64,000 nucleotides of DNA from Candidatus Saccharimonadales bacterium. GTDB lineage: Bacteria > Patescibacteriota > Saccharimonadia > Saccharimonadales > Saccharimonadaceae. The stretch is taken from the NCBI GenBank assembly GCA_039928925.1, contig JBDSSF010000004.1, forward strand, positions 62,001 through 126,000. Reading direction: 5' to 3'. A program made the translations under genes and the position numbers. The notes beneath the pieces were generated by a model that ran no database searches, was not told where the DNA came from, and saw nothing but the letters and a program-made list of their open reading frames with translations. Shown piece after piece: positions 9,858 through 17,422 of this stretch (position 1 is its first letter; each line of letters opens with the position of its first letter).

Positions 9858-10227
9858 TGGTAGTCTCGTAGTGATAGTAGGTTATTGGAGCTAATGAGTA
9901 TGAGTGTTTCTCTCCTATACGAAGTATATATAGAAGGAGAATAAATACAAGCTTATCAATCTGTTATACTATCAATTTTACTTGGTCATCGACAACCATA
10001 TAAAAAGAATTAAAATTATAATACATTACGGTTCCTTATAGATGCAAAAATAGCTCAGATACAACAGGTAAATGAGCTTTTCCACGTTTATTAATCTTTG
10101 AATTAATTCTTGGTAACCCTGATTGAATCGAATTGGAACGATATACTTGTGGAGTTTACTCGATTCGCGTTTCTTATGAGGGGTTTATCTCTGGCGTAGA
10201 ACATTCGCTTTAGGAGTGAAAATAGGA
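9858..10227. other. Intergenic stretch without a gene
   Basis: 370 bases with stops in all frames. It holds a short inverted repeat TATAC-gaa-GTATA near 9922-9934, a TCTCCT/AGGAGA pair around it, and the hairpin at 10052-10078. I see no convincing ORF or RNA gene. Confidence 0.6.
10052..10078. terminator. Hairpin, possible weak bidirectional terminator
   Basis: AGCTCA at 10052-10057 pairs with TGAGCT at 10073-10078, flanked by A5 on the left and T4 on the right. It would end transcripts from either side. The same stem, with a similar A-rich left flank and TAAATGAGCT right arm, recurs at 12690-12715 behind tRNA-Glu. Confidence 0.4.
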
Positions 10228-10716
10228 CTACTTATGATGGTATTCGTGTGTAAGAGCATGCCCCTTACCTCTCTTTAGCAAATAAACGTTAACTGGGAAT
10301 GCAACAATAAATGCTGCCATAAGCGACACTATGCGACTTAGCCAGTAGATGGGATGCGTCAAATCTTTATCCATTGCCCCAGGAATAAGGAGCATCATCA
10401 AATTATCCATGATAGTCATCGTTAAAATCGAGAGCGTGTCGGCGGCAAAGACAAGTTGAAGTGCTTTTTTGAATGGTATATTAGCCTTAATAAGTGGCCA
10501 TGTTGAAACGGTATATCCGGATAAGAACGAAAGTATCGAAGCTAGGATGATAGTACTATGAGGTGCAAAACCTAAGTGCGTACCAATTGTTACTCCTATC
10601 ATTTCTCCAATCGCACATCCCAACAGACAATGCAGCGTGGCATTGGCCGCCATCATTTTTGATGACATTTGAAGATAGTGTTCGTGGTGATTGTGATGAT
10701 GCGTAGAATCCACCAT
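10228..10716 (-). CDS. DUF4396 family membrane protein with His-rich N-terminus
   Basis: 162 aa. The N-terminus is very His-rich (THHHNHHEHY), followed by four hydrophobic helices with conserved small/polar residues (LHCLLGCAIGEMIGV, FAADTLSILTMTIMDN), as in DUF4396 proteins, and it ends in HEYHHK. The His clusters suggest metal binding. Its ATG overlaps the stop codon of the CsoR-family repressor gene (TAATG), so the two are one transcript under the operator at 11011-11031. A role in metal or metalloid handling is inferred from this linkage; the transported or bound species is unknown. Confidence 0.8.
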   Translation of the reverse strand: MVDSTHHHNHHEHYLQMSSKMMAANATLHCLLGCAIGEMIGVTIGTHLGFAPHSTIILASILSFLSGYTVSTWPLIKANIPFKKALQLVFAADTLSILTMTIMDNLMMLLIPGAMDKDLTHPIYWLSRIVSLMAAFIVAFPVNVYLLKRGKGHALTHEYHHK

Positions 10717-11006
10717 TATTTGCTTCTATTGTTGTTTAGTTCATATAAATTCAAGAGTTCTTCGAGTGCTTTTTCCTGGCTACTTTCTACGCCAGAAGAC
10801 ATAGCATCCGCAACGTGCGTTCGGAGATGGTTCTCGAGCACAAGCTTATTAAGGGACGCAAGTGATTTTTGAATCGCTAAGCTTTGCACGAGAATATCCA
10901 TACAATATGCATCTTCATCGATTTTTTTCTCAAGACCTTTCATTTGGCCTTCAATAATTTTTGCTCGGTGGAGTGCTCTCTTTTTTATAGAATCAATCAT
11001 ATACAC
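10716..11006 (-). CDS. CsoR/RcnR/FrmR-family metal-sensing repressor
   Basis: 96 aa, all-helical, with the family core IIEGQMKGLEKKIDEDAYC. The sensing residues are Cys35, His60 and His64 (ENHLRTHV). Copper-sensing CsoR normally has Cys-His-Cys, whereas Cys-His-His at these positions is found in RcnR-type Ni/Co sensors; the N-terminal His3 of RcnR is missing. The operator upstream is nevertheless of the CsoR TACCCC/GGGGTA type. The protein probably represses its own operon and releases DNA on binding its effector. First gene of a two-gene operon with the DUF4396 protein. The effector cannot be fixed from sequence. Confidence 0.9.
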   Translation of the reverse strand: MYMIDSIKKRALHRAKIIEGQMKGLEKKIDEDAYCMDILVQSLAIQKSLASLNKLVLENHLRTHVADAMSSGVESSQEKALEELLNLYELNNNRSK

Positions 11007-11010
11007 ATTC

Positions 11011-11031
11011 TAATACCCCCTAGGGGTATTA
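11011..11031. promoter_or_regulatory. CsoR-type operator
   Basis: A perfect inverted repeat, TAATACCCC (11011-11019) and GGGGTATTA (11023-11031) around CTA, lies just upstream of the repressor start codon (11006). Its TACCCC/GGGGTA core is the known CsoR-family operator type, so autoregulation of the csoR-DUF4396 operon is expected. Confidence 0.85.
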
Positions 11032-11118
11032 GTCAAGCAAGAATTATAAACACCATCTCCTTTACATAGAGCTTATGGGAATCGAACGAGTTAACAGATA
11101 AAAAATAGAGACCTATCC

Positions 11119-11147
11119 ATTGACAGTTATTCTTTAAAGTGTCAAAA
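11119..11147 (+). promoter_or_regulatory. Promoter of the frameshifted small gene
   Basis: TTGACA at 11119-11124 matches the -35 consensus exactly; 17 nt later comes CAAAAT, a weaker -10. It points at the SD-preceded ATG at 11184. Confidence 0.55.
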
Positions 11148-11183
11148 TACTACCAACCCATTCCAACAACCACAGGAGCCACA

Positions 11184-11467
11184 ATGGGAGCCCTTCTTGC
11201 ACCAGAAGTATTTGGACCGGCTGTTGTCGGCTTACTCATTGCCACGAAGATATCCTCTGGCGAAGAAACGACACTCTCGCATGTCTGGAGTATTGTGAGC
11301 GACCTTCGGAGCGAGAGTCTAGTGCCCCCCTTTTTTTTGTCCAACCAGACGAAAGAGTTATGAGAGCTGTACAAGACTCGATTCCTGCATTCGGACTAGC
11401 AGAGCGGGCACTCCCAAATGGTGGTTACTCTGACTATGTCCTGATTCGGCGCCTACAAGTCAGCTGA
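11184..11467 (+). CDS. Small unknown protein, two ORF halves joined by a -1 frameshift at C6T8
   Basis: An ATG at 11184 has AGGAG 5 nt upstream and a TTGACA promoter before that. The first frame reads ~51 sensible residues (GALLAPEVFGPAVVGLLIAT...) up to CCCCCCTTTTTTTTG at 11325-11339, after which it soon stops at 11363. Slipping back one base in the T run opens a second frame that reads VQPDERVMRAVQDSIPAFGL and ends at 11467. The joined product would be 94 aa. A clear terminator follows at 11494. Both halves look coding, so this is a broken gene, a homopolymer sequencing error, or real slippage. Family not recognised. Confidence 0.5.
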
Positions 11468-11493
11468 TATCAAGCCCTAAAGATCGTGTACAC

Positions 11494-11541
11494 CTCGCTA
11501 CTATTTATCGTCATTCGGCGGAGGTAGTAGCGAGTCATTTT
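11494..11541 (+). terminator. Rho-independent terminator of the small frameshifted gene
   Basis: CTCGCTACTA (11494-11503) pairs with TAGTAGCGAG (11525-11534), followed by tcATTTTT. Confidence 0.8.
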
Positions 11542-11621
11542 TGATTGTTTCAGAAATATATTGCTTACTACCATCGTATTTGAACGATTATTGCTAGTGC
11601 CGTGATGCTAAATGTAATCTA

Positions 11622-12251
11622 TCAGAAAACTAGAAACGACATTGATACGCCGTTGCTACCGCTGCCACTACCACCACTCGAGCCACCCATGATGACATAC
11701 GTCTTCGTAATCCATGGCGATGTCACTGATACTGGCTTGGTGTTGAATGAATATGAAGAGAGTGGACCGTTCGAATCGAACATCACGATACGTCCTCCGC
11801 TATTATTGTCTACGACGGATGTGGCACTGGTCGGTGCGGTCGGCGTACCACCGAGAACCTTACCGACATAATCAAGTCCCACCCAGTCTACGCCAGGATC
11901 TGGGTACGTAGTGACACCGGAATATGAAGCGGTAGTGCTCGAGCCTGCCTGCCCGAGTACATTTGTAATCTGAGTCGCTGCATCGATTCCCGAGTATACG
12001 ATATAGCCTAAATGCGTTACACCCGAGAAAGTAGGGAAGCTCTCGCTACCAGTAGAGACTTTCCTCACTACGCGCATCGAAAAAGCGTTAGTACTGTCTG
12101 ACGCCGAGCCGGTGTCGATGTAGCCAGCAGGCAACAAAGGTGTTGTCGAACCCGAAAAATTAACCAGCACCAAGCGGATAAGGTCACCGCTATAGTTCGT
12201 ACCGAGTGTGGTCGTACCGACGGAGCCGCCGCCAGAAGAGCTCCTCAGCAT
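11622..12251 (-). CDS. Phage structural / tail-like beta-rich protein, probably N-terminally broken
   Basis: 209 aa, rich in Ser/Thr/Gly with short beta-strand periodicity (NYSGDLIRLVLVNFSGS, MRVVRKVSTGSESFPTFS, THLGYIVYSGIDAAT). The layout resembles a common domain of phage tail or virion-surface proteins and ends in a Gly/Ser linker plus a short hydrophobic tip. The ATG at 12251 has no good SD. An overlapping ORF (12245-12334, same strand, another frame, 29 aa, ending ITHLNFSAVSVTC) immediately precedes it, suggesting that an originally longer gene suffered a frameshift. No other phage genes remain nearby, so a prophage relic is likely. Function otherwise unknown. Confidence 0.5.
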   Translation of the reverse strand: MLRSSSGGGSVGTTTLGTNYSGDLIRLVLVNFSGSTTPLLPAGYIDTGSASDSTNAFSMRVVRKVSTGSESFPTFSGVTHLGYIVYSGIDAATQITNVLGQAGSSTTASYSGVTTYPDPGVDWVGLDYVGKVLGGTPTAPTSATSVVDNNSGGRIVMFDSNGPLSSYSFNTKPVSVTSPWITKTYVIMGGSSGGSGSGSNGVSMSFLVF

Positions 12252-12406
12252 GTCACACTCACCGCGGAAAAGTTAAGATGTGTAATACACCAGAGTTCAC
12301 TCTCTTGATTTTCTTCCAAAAGGCGAGCGATCATAGTAGTCTCAATTGGCTCTCTCCGATTAATTACGTTATGGTTTAATTCTAGGGCTATTTCTACACC
12401 GGGTCA
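12252..12406. other. Gap with only an ORF remnant
   Basis: The only visible content is the 29-codon minus-strand remnant 12245-12334 described with the phage-like protein. The rest shows no gene. Confidence 0.4.
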
Positions 12407-12541
12407 ATGGGTGCAAATGTCAGCATCACCACAACAACAAATGGTGTTACTGGTCAGCGCCTGACAATAGAGTATATACAAGATGCATCTGGTAACAGAA
12501 CGTATTGGTGTGAAATTTCTCGTGCCATTGCAGTACGATAA
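12407..12541 (+). pseudogene. C-terminal fragment of an unknown, possibly phage-derived, protein
   Basis: A 44-codon reading frame (GANVSITTTTNGVTGQRL, then ASGNRTYWCEISRAIAVR and stop) has the strand-like Thr/Gly pattern of virion or tail proteins. In-frame stops lie just upstream of ATG 12407 and no SD is present, so it reads as the 3' remnant of a larger gene, on the opposite strand to the phage-like ORF at 11622. Evidence is only composition and sense of the frame. Confidence 0.35.
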
Positions 12542-12682
12542 GTAGTTATAGTGATTTCTTAGTACCGACACATACTGCTCAAAAATGCTTCTTGGCCTCT
12601 GTAATCAGTTTCGTAAAATTGCCTTCTTTGGAGCAATTTTCAATAACGTCCCAACCTACGTGCAAATAGATTTGAGAACCCA

Positions 12683-12716
12683 CAAAAAAAGCTCACTACC
12701 AAAGATAAATGAGCTA
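12683..12716 (-). terminator. Terminator of tRNA-Glu
   Basis: On the minus strand AGCTCA and TGAGCT (12710-12715 and 12690-12695) form a stem followed by T7. It lies 34 nt after the tRNA 3' end. Confidence 0.75.
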
Positions 12717-12748
12717 TTTCAGATACGAACTTCATGCCAATCGATTTA

Positions 12749-12823
12749 TGGTGATCTCACCGGGAATCGAACCCGGATTGCCAGGATGAGAACCTGGCGT
12801 CCTAACCGTTAGACGATGAGACC
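12749..12823 (-). tRNA. tRNA-Glu (anticodon CUC)
   Basis: Cloverleaf read on the minus strand: acceptor GGTCTCA/TGAGATC, T-loop GTTCGATTC, anticodon stem CCAGG/CCTGG around TTCTCAT giving CUC, with encoded ACCA 3' end. Confidence 0.97.
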
Positions 12824-12864
12824 ATTTTTACTCTGATAACTGTAGCAAAGATACGCTTCCCTGT

Positions 12865-13248
12865 CTAGGCGGCGGCATCTAATGCTTGGATGACAGAAAG
12901 TAGTTTTTTTGGTGTAATTTCTGCCTTAATAAGATATGCATCGGCGTTGTGTTGCATTGCTGCTCGTGACTCTTCGTCTTGATCGAAGTTTGTCATGACT
13001 ATAATCTTTGTGTTTGGGATTAGGTCTGTTTCACCACCTCTAAGAATTCCAAGAATCTCATTTCCACGTCGCTCCGGAAGCATGACATCGAGTAACATTA
13101 GATCGTAGGGCTTATTACGAGCAGCTACCAGCCCATCATTACCATCAACCATCCAGTCAACGTCATAGCCGGCTTTTTTGAGGCTACGTACATACATTTC
13201 ACCTATAAAGCGGTCGTCTTCAATACATAGAATTGTTTTAATGGCCAT
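12865..13248 (-). CDS. Stand-alone response regulator receiver protein
   Basis: 127 aa, only a receiver domain: acidic residues in CIEDDRF, phospho-acceptor Asp in LMLLDVMLPERRG, Thr in IVMTNF and Lys in AYLIKAE. No output domain, so signalling must go through protein-protein contact or a phosphorelay. It starts two bases after the stop of the histidine kinase at 13251-14807 and ends the DUF3048-kinase-regulator operon. ATG at 13248. Confidence 0.92.
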   Translation of the reverse strand: MAIKTILCIEDDRFIGEMYVRSLKKAGYDVDWMVDGNDGLVAARNKPYDLMLLDVMLPERRGNEILGILRGGETDLIPNTKIIVMTNFDQDEESRAAMQHNADAYLIKAEITPKKLLSVIQALDAAA

Positions 13249-13250
13249 GG

Positions 13251-14807
13251 TTATCCCCTAAACATCGAATGATTTTTGATCCAGCCACTGCCGTGTTCGA
13301 TGAGTCCTTCATTACTATTATTGTTGAGTTTAAGTTTTTCTGCAACTGTACTATAAATCGGGAGCGTAAAGCTAAAAGTTGAACCCTGCCCTTCGATACT
13401 CCTAACGCTAATGGTGCCTCCATGAGATTCGATAATTGCTTTTGTAATATAAAGACCAATACCCGTACCTGCAACCGTTTCCCTTGATCGGTGTGAACGA
13501 TAGAATTTATGGAAAAGATTACTAACAACGTTACTCGGCATACCAATACCAAAATCTTCGACCGAAACTTCTACCATTCCACCATTGACCCTTGCGGTGA
13601 CATTGATTTGCCCACCTTCATTACTGTATTTGAGTGCATTATCGATTAGATTACCAAGAACTTCACCGACACTCGCGGCATCTGCGGCAACCGTTGGAAG
13701 ATCAATCGGTAGTTGAACGGTTAAGAAGCGATTTTGAGCCATAGCACGAAGGTTCATATCGTCTTTGATTGTGTCATAGATATTACTAATTGTATCTTCG
13801 TGGAGATGTATCTTAAGGTGACGTCTGTCGTAGCGTGAGGCATTTAAGATGTTATTAACATAGCTGCTTAAGCGATTAGCTGATACGACGAGCCTATTAA
13901 GCAGTTCGACTTGATCTGCTGCAAGTACTGGCTGCAGTTCATCGCCAAACACATCCAAATAGCCTCGTATAACCGTTATTGGACCACGAAGTTCATGTGC
14001 AGCAAAGGCGATGAAGTCTAGGTCGTCGTCTTCCGGCTGATAGACGCTTGTACGCTCGAATAGTGTTATTACTACTTCTGCTTCACTACCCTTTTGATAT
14101 GAGGCGGTTATATCATAGATATGACGGTTCTCTTCACCGGGAATTTTATCTGAAACACGTTGCCAGACTTTTTCAGCGTGAACTGCATGCTCTTCACACT
14201 CGTCAAGCCAGTCTCCTAATGTGTGACCATTTTCAAATAAGAGGTCTATAATAATTGCACCATCTGGATCTGTATGAATTGGTGCTTTTGGATTTGCATA
14301 AATAACACGACGATTTTTATCAAGCATCATAAACCCAACCGAAGCGTCACTTAACGCAGTTTCGAGATTGGCATGAACAACTGCTACCTCTTTTGTACCT
14401 AGTGGCGTGATTTCTTTTCTTCCAGTCGCTAGCTCATAGATAGTTTGCAGTAGCGGTCCAAGACCATTTTTTTGGAATTCCTCTTTATTTGGATTGGGTG
14501 GAGTGGTGATTGATGGCTCTCCTGAAATTTCAGTAAGTGCATCAGATAAATGTCTCAATGGCTTCATAATATAAGCGGCTACGGATATATTAATACTGAA
14601 TAAAAAGAATGCTAGTCCAGCGAGTGTTACCCAGAAAAAAGGATCTGTTGCTGAAGACGGTCGAACATACAGCAGTAGTACACCGAATAATAATGTTATG
14701 AGGACCTGCGTTGCAGTAACAAAGAAAATTGTTTTTGCATGATATTTTGGCCAAAAATCACGGACCATTGGAGGTGCACTGACTTGTTTTGTCTTCTCTA
14801 CTGCCAT
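13251..14807 (-). CDS. Sensor histidine kinase
   Basis: 518 aa from ATG 14807, chosen because GGGAGTG precedes it; an in-frame ATG 13 codons upstream lies deeper inside the previous gene. Two TMs (~residues 28-85) are followed by a HAMP-like linker, a PAS-like region (~150-255), the HisKA motif AAHELRGPITVIRGYL and an HATPase domain with NLIDNALKYS, FGIGMPSNVVSNLF and GTGIGLYITKAI. Partner of the receiver protein encoded directly downstream. It overlaps the 3' end of the DUF3048 gene by 10 nt, so that extracytoplasmic protein may be regulated with, or feed into, this kinase. Confidence 0.93.
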   Translation of the reverse strand: MAVEKTKQVSAPPMVRDFWPKYHAKTIFFVTATQVLITLLFGVLLLYVRPSSATDPFFWVTLAGLAFFLFSINISVAAYIMKPLRHLSDALTEISGEPSITTPPNPNKEEFQKNGLGPLLQTIYELATGRKEITPLGTKEVAVVHANLETALSDASVGFMMLDKNRRVIYANPKAPIHTDPDGAIIIDLLFENGHTLGDWLDECEEHAVHAEKVWQRVSDKIPGEENRHIYDITASYQKGSEAEVVITLFERTSVYQPEDDDLDFIAFAAHELRGPITVIRGYLDVFGDELQPVLAADQVELLNRLVVSANRLSSYVNNILNASRYDRRHLKIHLHEDTISNIYDTIKDDMNLRAMAQNRFLTVQLPIDLPTVAADAASVGEVLGNLIDNALKYSNEGGQINVTARVNGGMVEVSVEDFGIGMPSNVVSNLFHKFYRSHRSRETVAGTGIGLYITKAIIESHGGTISVRSIEGQGSTFSFTLPIYSTVAEKLKLNNNSNEGLIEHGSGWIKNHSMFRG

Positions 14808-15907
14808 GACACACTCCCTGTACCATTTGGAACTGCGCTGATCCATGTTTGCCCCCTGTTGAGCGGTACATCTTTACCAAGATCATCGGTAAAAGTTATC
14901 TGTGAGAGGCGGTCCTTTTTAGTCCATGTAACCTTTTGTGCAGTTCCATTTTGAAAGATGACCGCAGTTCCAGTACCTATCGTCGTAATGCTTTCACGAT
15001 ATCCATCTTCCATGACGAGCGACATATCAACATTCATATCTATAACGACGCTTGGCGTAATCTGGCCACCTTCTCTGTCAAGATGTGGAGCGCCAGCGAG
15101 GTTTCTATTATATCGGTTATTAACTTTATCGTAAGTATAGCTCGTATTATAAAGTGGTCCACTTATATTTATTGCTATAGACGTTGCATCTGGTTTATCT
15201 GCAGGCTTACCATCCTTACGCGTGAATCCTGTAAATTTTGACGTCGTATAGCCCTTAGATGCATTAAGTGTATCGAGTTTTGCAAAGCTCGTATAGACGT
15301 TATGAGGCGCATAACGGTCGGTAGCACGCCAGTATGAGCCACCATTAAAGAACTGATCAATGTCACGGTAATTACCATTTCTTACTTCCTCAAGTGCAGC
15401 TGCACTACCTCCAACGTGTGCAACACTGGCATTAAATGCAGCCAACCAATCTACGTAATACATGCGGACACTGCGTACAGGACCGATGATTTGCGGTTTA
15501 TCTTCTTGGTGAAGAGTTAGAAATCGCGTGATGCCGCCCTCTGCGACCGCTTCAAATACAACACCTGCATCTTTTAGTCCTGACTGTGGACGAGCGTCGG
15601 GGCTATTTTCGATCATAATAGCCGTAACAGCCTGTGTGGTGGCGGCTTCAGTGTCTACCTTTATGCCTGTAAGGGGTGAATAAAATATCGGAGCTGGTTT
15701 TGGCTTGGGTGCTGTAGTAACAGATTTTATCGTTTGAGCGACAGGCTGTTTATTAAAAATAACCAGCGCAACCGTGCCCGTAATGACTATTAAAATAGCT
15801 CCTATGATGCCATATGACATCGCCCGATGAGTACGAACCCATCTAGAGAGTTTACTCAAAAAAGGTGTTTTTTTAATACCTTCGACAGGTTGGTTATCTT
15901 GGTTCAT
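14798..15907 (-). CDS. DUF3048 (YerB-like) membrane-anchored extracellular protein
   Basis: 369 aa with an N-terminal cytoplasmic stretch, one TM (~residues 31-52), a Pro/Lys linker and then the DUF3048 N- and C-terminal domains: SPLTGI, AIMIENSPDARPQSGL, GGITRFLTL, IGPVRSVRMYYVDWL and near the end GQTWISAVPNG. YerB-like proteins are cell-surface proteins of unknown biochemistry common in Gram-positive and CPR genomes. A TATAAT lies 12 nt upstream of the ATG. First gene of the operon with histidine kinase and receiver. Confidence 0.88.
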   Translation of the reverse strand: MNQDNQPVEGIKKTPFLSKLSRWVRTHRAMSYGIIGAILIVITGTVALVIFNKQPVAQTIKSVTTAPKPKPAPIFYSPLTGIKVDTEAATTQAVTAIMIENSPDARPQSGLKDAGVVFEAVAEGGITRFLTLHQEDKPQIIGPVRSVRMYYVDWLAAFNASVAHVGGSAAALEEVRNGNYRDIDQFFNGGSYWRATDRYAPHNVYTSFAKLDTLNASKGYTTSKFTGFTRKDGKPADKPDATSIAINISGPLYNTSYTYDKVNNRYNRNLAGAPHLDREGGQITPSVVIDMNVDMSLVMEDGYRESITTIGTGTAVIFQNGTAQKVTWTKKDRLSQITFTDDLGKDVPLNRGQTWISAVPNGTGSVSWQ

Positions 15908-15976
15908 AGCTTAAGCGTTATTATAGCAGATGACGAAACTGAGTACGACACTAGACACTCGGTAATATTATACGTA

Positions 15977-17398
15977 CTAAAGTTGAGCTTTGGTCAGTCG
16001 AGCAATGACTACATCTTTACCTAGCACGGATAGTGTTTCGTTTAGTGCTGGACTAAAAGGTGCCCAAGACACAGCAAGACGAATCAGACTAAAAAGAATA
16101 CCTGGCTTTTGCCCTGTTGTTTCAAGGAGATTATTGAGGGTATCTTGAATCGATTGAGGATCAAAATCACTATCTTGTAGTGCACTTTTAGCAGACTCTA
16201 AAAGAGTAGTAAGTTCATCGTGACTAAATTTTGCAAGCTGTTTATTGTTTTCAATCATTGCCCAGTCGGGTGTTGGTTCTTCGAAAAAGTAGCTAGTTAA
16301 TGTTGGTAAATCTTTCAATGTCTTAAGACGATCTTGAACAAGCCTAAGTAGTTCTGTCCGTCGATAATCGTCGACCGATCCGCTATTTGCAGGCCAGAAT
16401 TCAGACACACGGCCATAGAGATCATCTATTGATAGTTGGCGTATGTGTTGCCCATTAAGCCATAGTAAACGCTGCTCGTCGAAACGCGCCCCACTTCGCT
16501 GTACGCGGCTTAGGCTAAACTTACTAATAAGTTCTTCTCGGCTGAATACTTCCTGTTCAGTTCCATCGTTCCACCCCATACTTGCAATGAAGTTTACGAG
16601 TGCTTCTGGTATGTATCCATCTTTGAGGTAATCGAGCACGTCCTTGGCACCATCTCGTTTTCCAAGTTTTTTGTTACCAGATTCTGCCATGATATGTGGC
16701 ATGGTTGCGAAAATTGGCGGTATAACACCCAGTGCCTCGTATAAATTCAAGTAATTTGGTTGGCTTGAAATAAATTCTTGTCCACGAATTATGTGACTAA
16801 TTTCCATTTCAGCGTCATCAACAATATGCGCAAAATTGTATGTAGGATATCCATCGGATTTAATAAGAATAAAATCATCAATAACATCAGGTCCTGTATG
16901 TAGGTCACCCATGACCTCATCGTGCCATGAATACGCTTTAGGATCAGACTTAAATCGTAATGGCATCGTACCGTCCCAAGTAGGTGGGTTTTCCGGCCGA
17001 TGATGTCTGTATAAAAAGGCCTGCTTATTCATCTTAGCTTCGTCGCGAAATGCCTGCAATTCATCGGTAGTATACGGGTCGGCATAGGCTCTGCCACTAT
17101 CGATGAGTTTTTGTGCCCACTGTTTATATATTTCTAAACGGTCACTTTGACGGTAGGGCCCATACTTACCTCCGATATCAGGGCCTTCGTCATAGGTGAT
17201 ACCAAGTGCCTTTAGGCTTGTCATCAGATGCTCGGCAGATCCTTCCACTTCCCTTTTCTTATCAGTATCTTCAAGGCGAAGAATGAACTGACCACCAGCT
17301 TGGCGCGCAACGAGCCATGCAAAAAGTGCTGTACGCACGCCGCCTACATGCAAAAAACCTGTTGGGCTGGGAGCAAAACGAGTACGAGTAATTGTCAT
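15977..17398 (-). CDS. gltX: Glutamate--tRNA ligase
   Basis: 473 aa, the normal length for GluRS. The class I signature is FAPSPTGFLHVGGVRTAL; the KMSKS-equivalent reads KKLGKRDGA. The zinc-less insertion, the IIRGQEFISSQP segment of the Glu-specific catalytic domain, and a C-terminal helical anticodon-binding domain are in order. It charges tRNA-Glu (a tRNA-Glu gene lies at 12749) and, if this lineage uses the transamidation route, perhaps also tRNA-Gln. Start ATG 17398 has TAAAAT 6 nt upstream and no SD, consistent with leaderless initiation. Ends 69 nt before the DUF3048 gene. Confidence 0.96.
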   Translation of the reverse strand: MTITRTRFAPSPTGFLHVGGVRTALFAWLVARQAGGQFILRLEDTDKKREVEGSAEHLMTSLKALGITYDEGPDIGGKYGPYRQSDRLEIYKQWAQKLIDSGRAYADPYTTDELQAFRDEAKMNKQAFLYRHHRPENPPTWDGTMPLRFKSDPKAYSWHDEVMGDLHTGPDVIDDFILIKSDGYPTYNFAHIVDDAEMEISHIIRGQEFISSQPNYLNLYEALGVIPPIFATMPHIMAESGNKKLGKRDGAKDVLDYLKDGYIPEALVNFIASMGWNDGTEQEVFSREELISKFSLSRVQRSGARFDEQRLLWLNGQHIRQLSIDDLYGRVSEFWPANSGSVDDYRRTELLRLVQDRLKTLKDLPTLTSYFFEEPTPDWAMIENNKQLAKFSHDELTTLLESAKSALQDSDFDPQSIQDTLNNLLETTGQKPGILFSLIRLAVSWAPFSPALNETLSVLGKDVVIARLTKAQL

Positions 17399-17422
17399 AC
17401 TGTTATTTTAACAGATTAGCAG

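Noticed and set aside
12585-12812. 75-aa plus-strand ORF
   Set aside because: Runs through the tRNA-Glu gene and its terminator in antisense.
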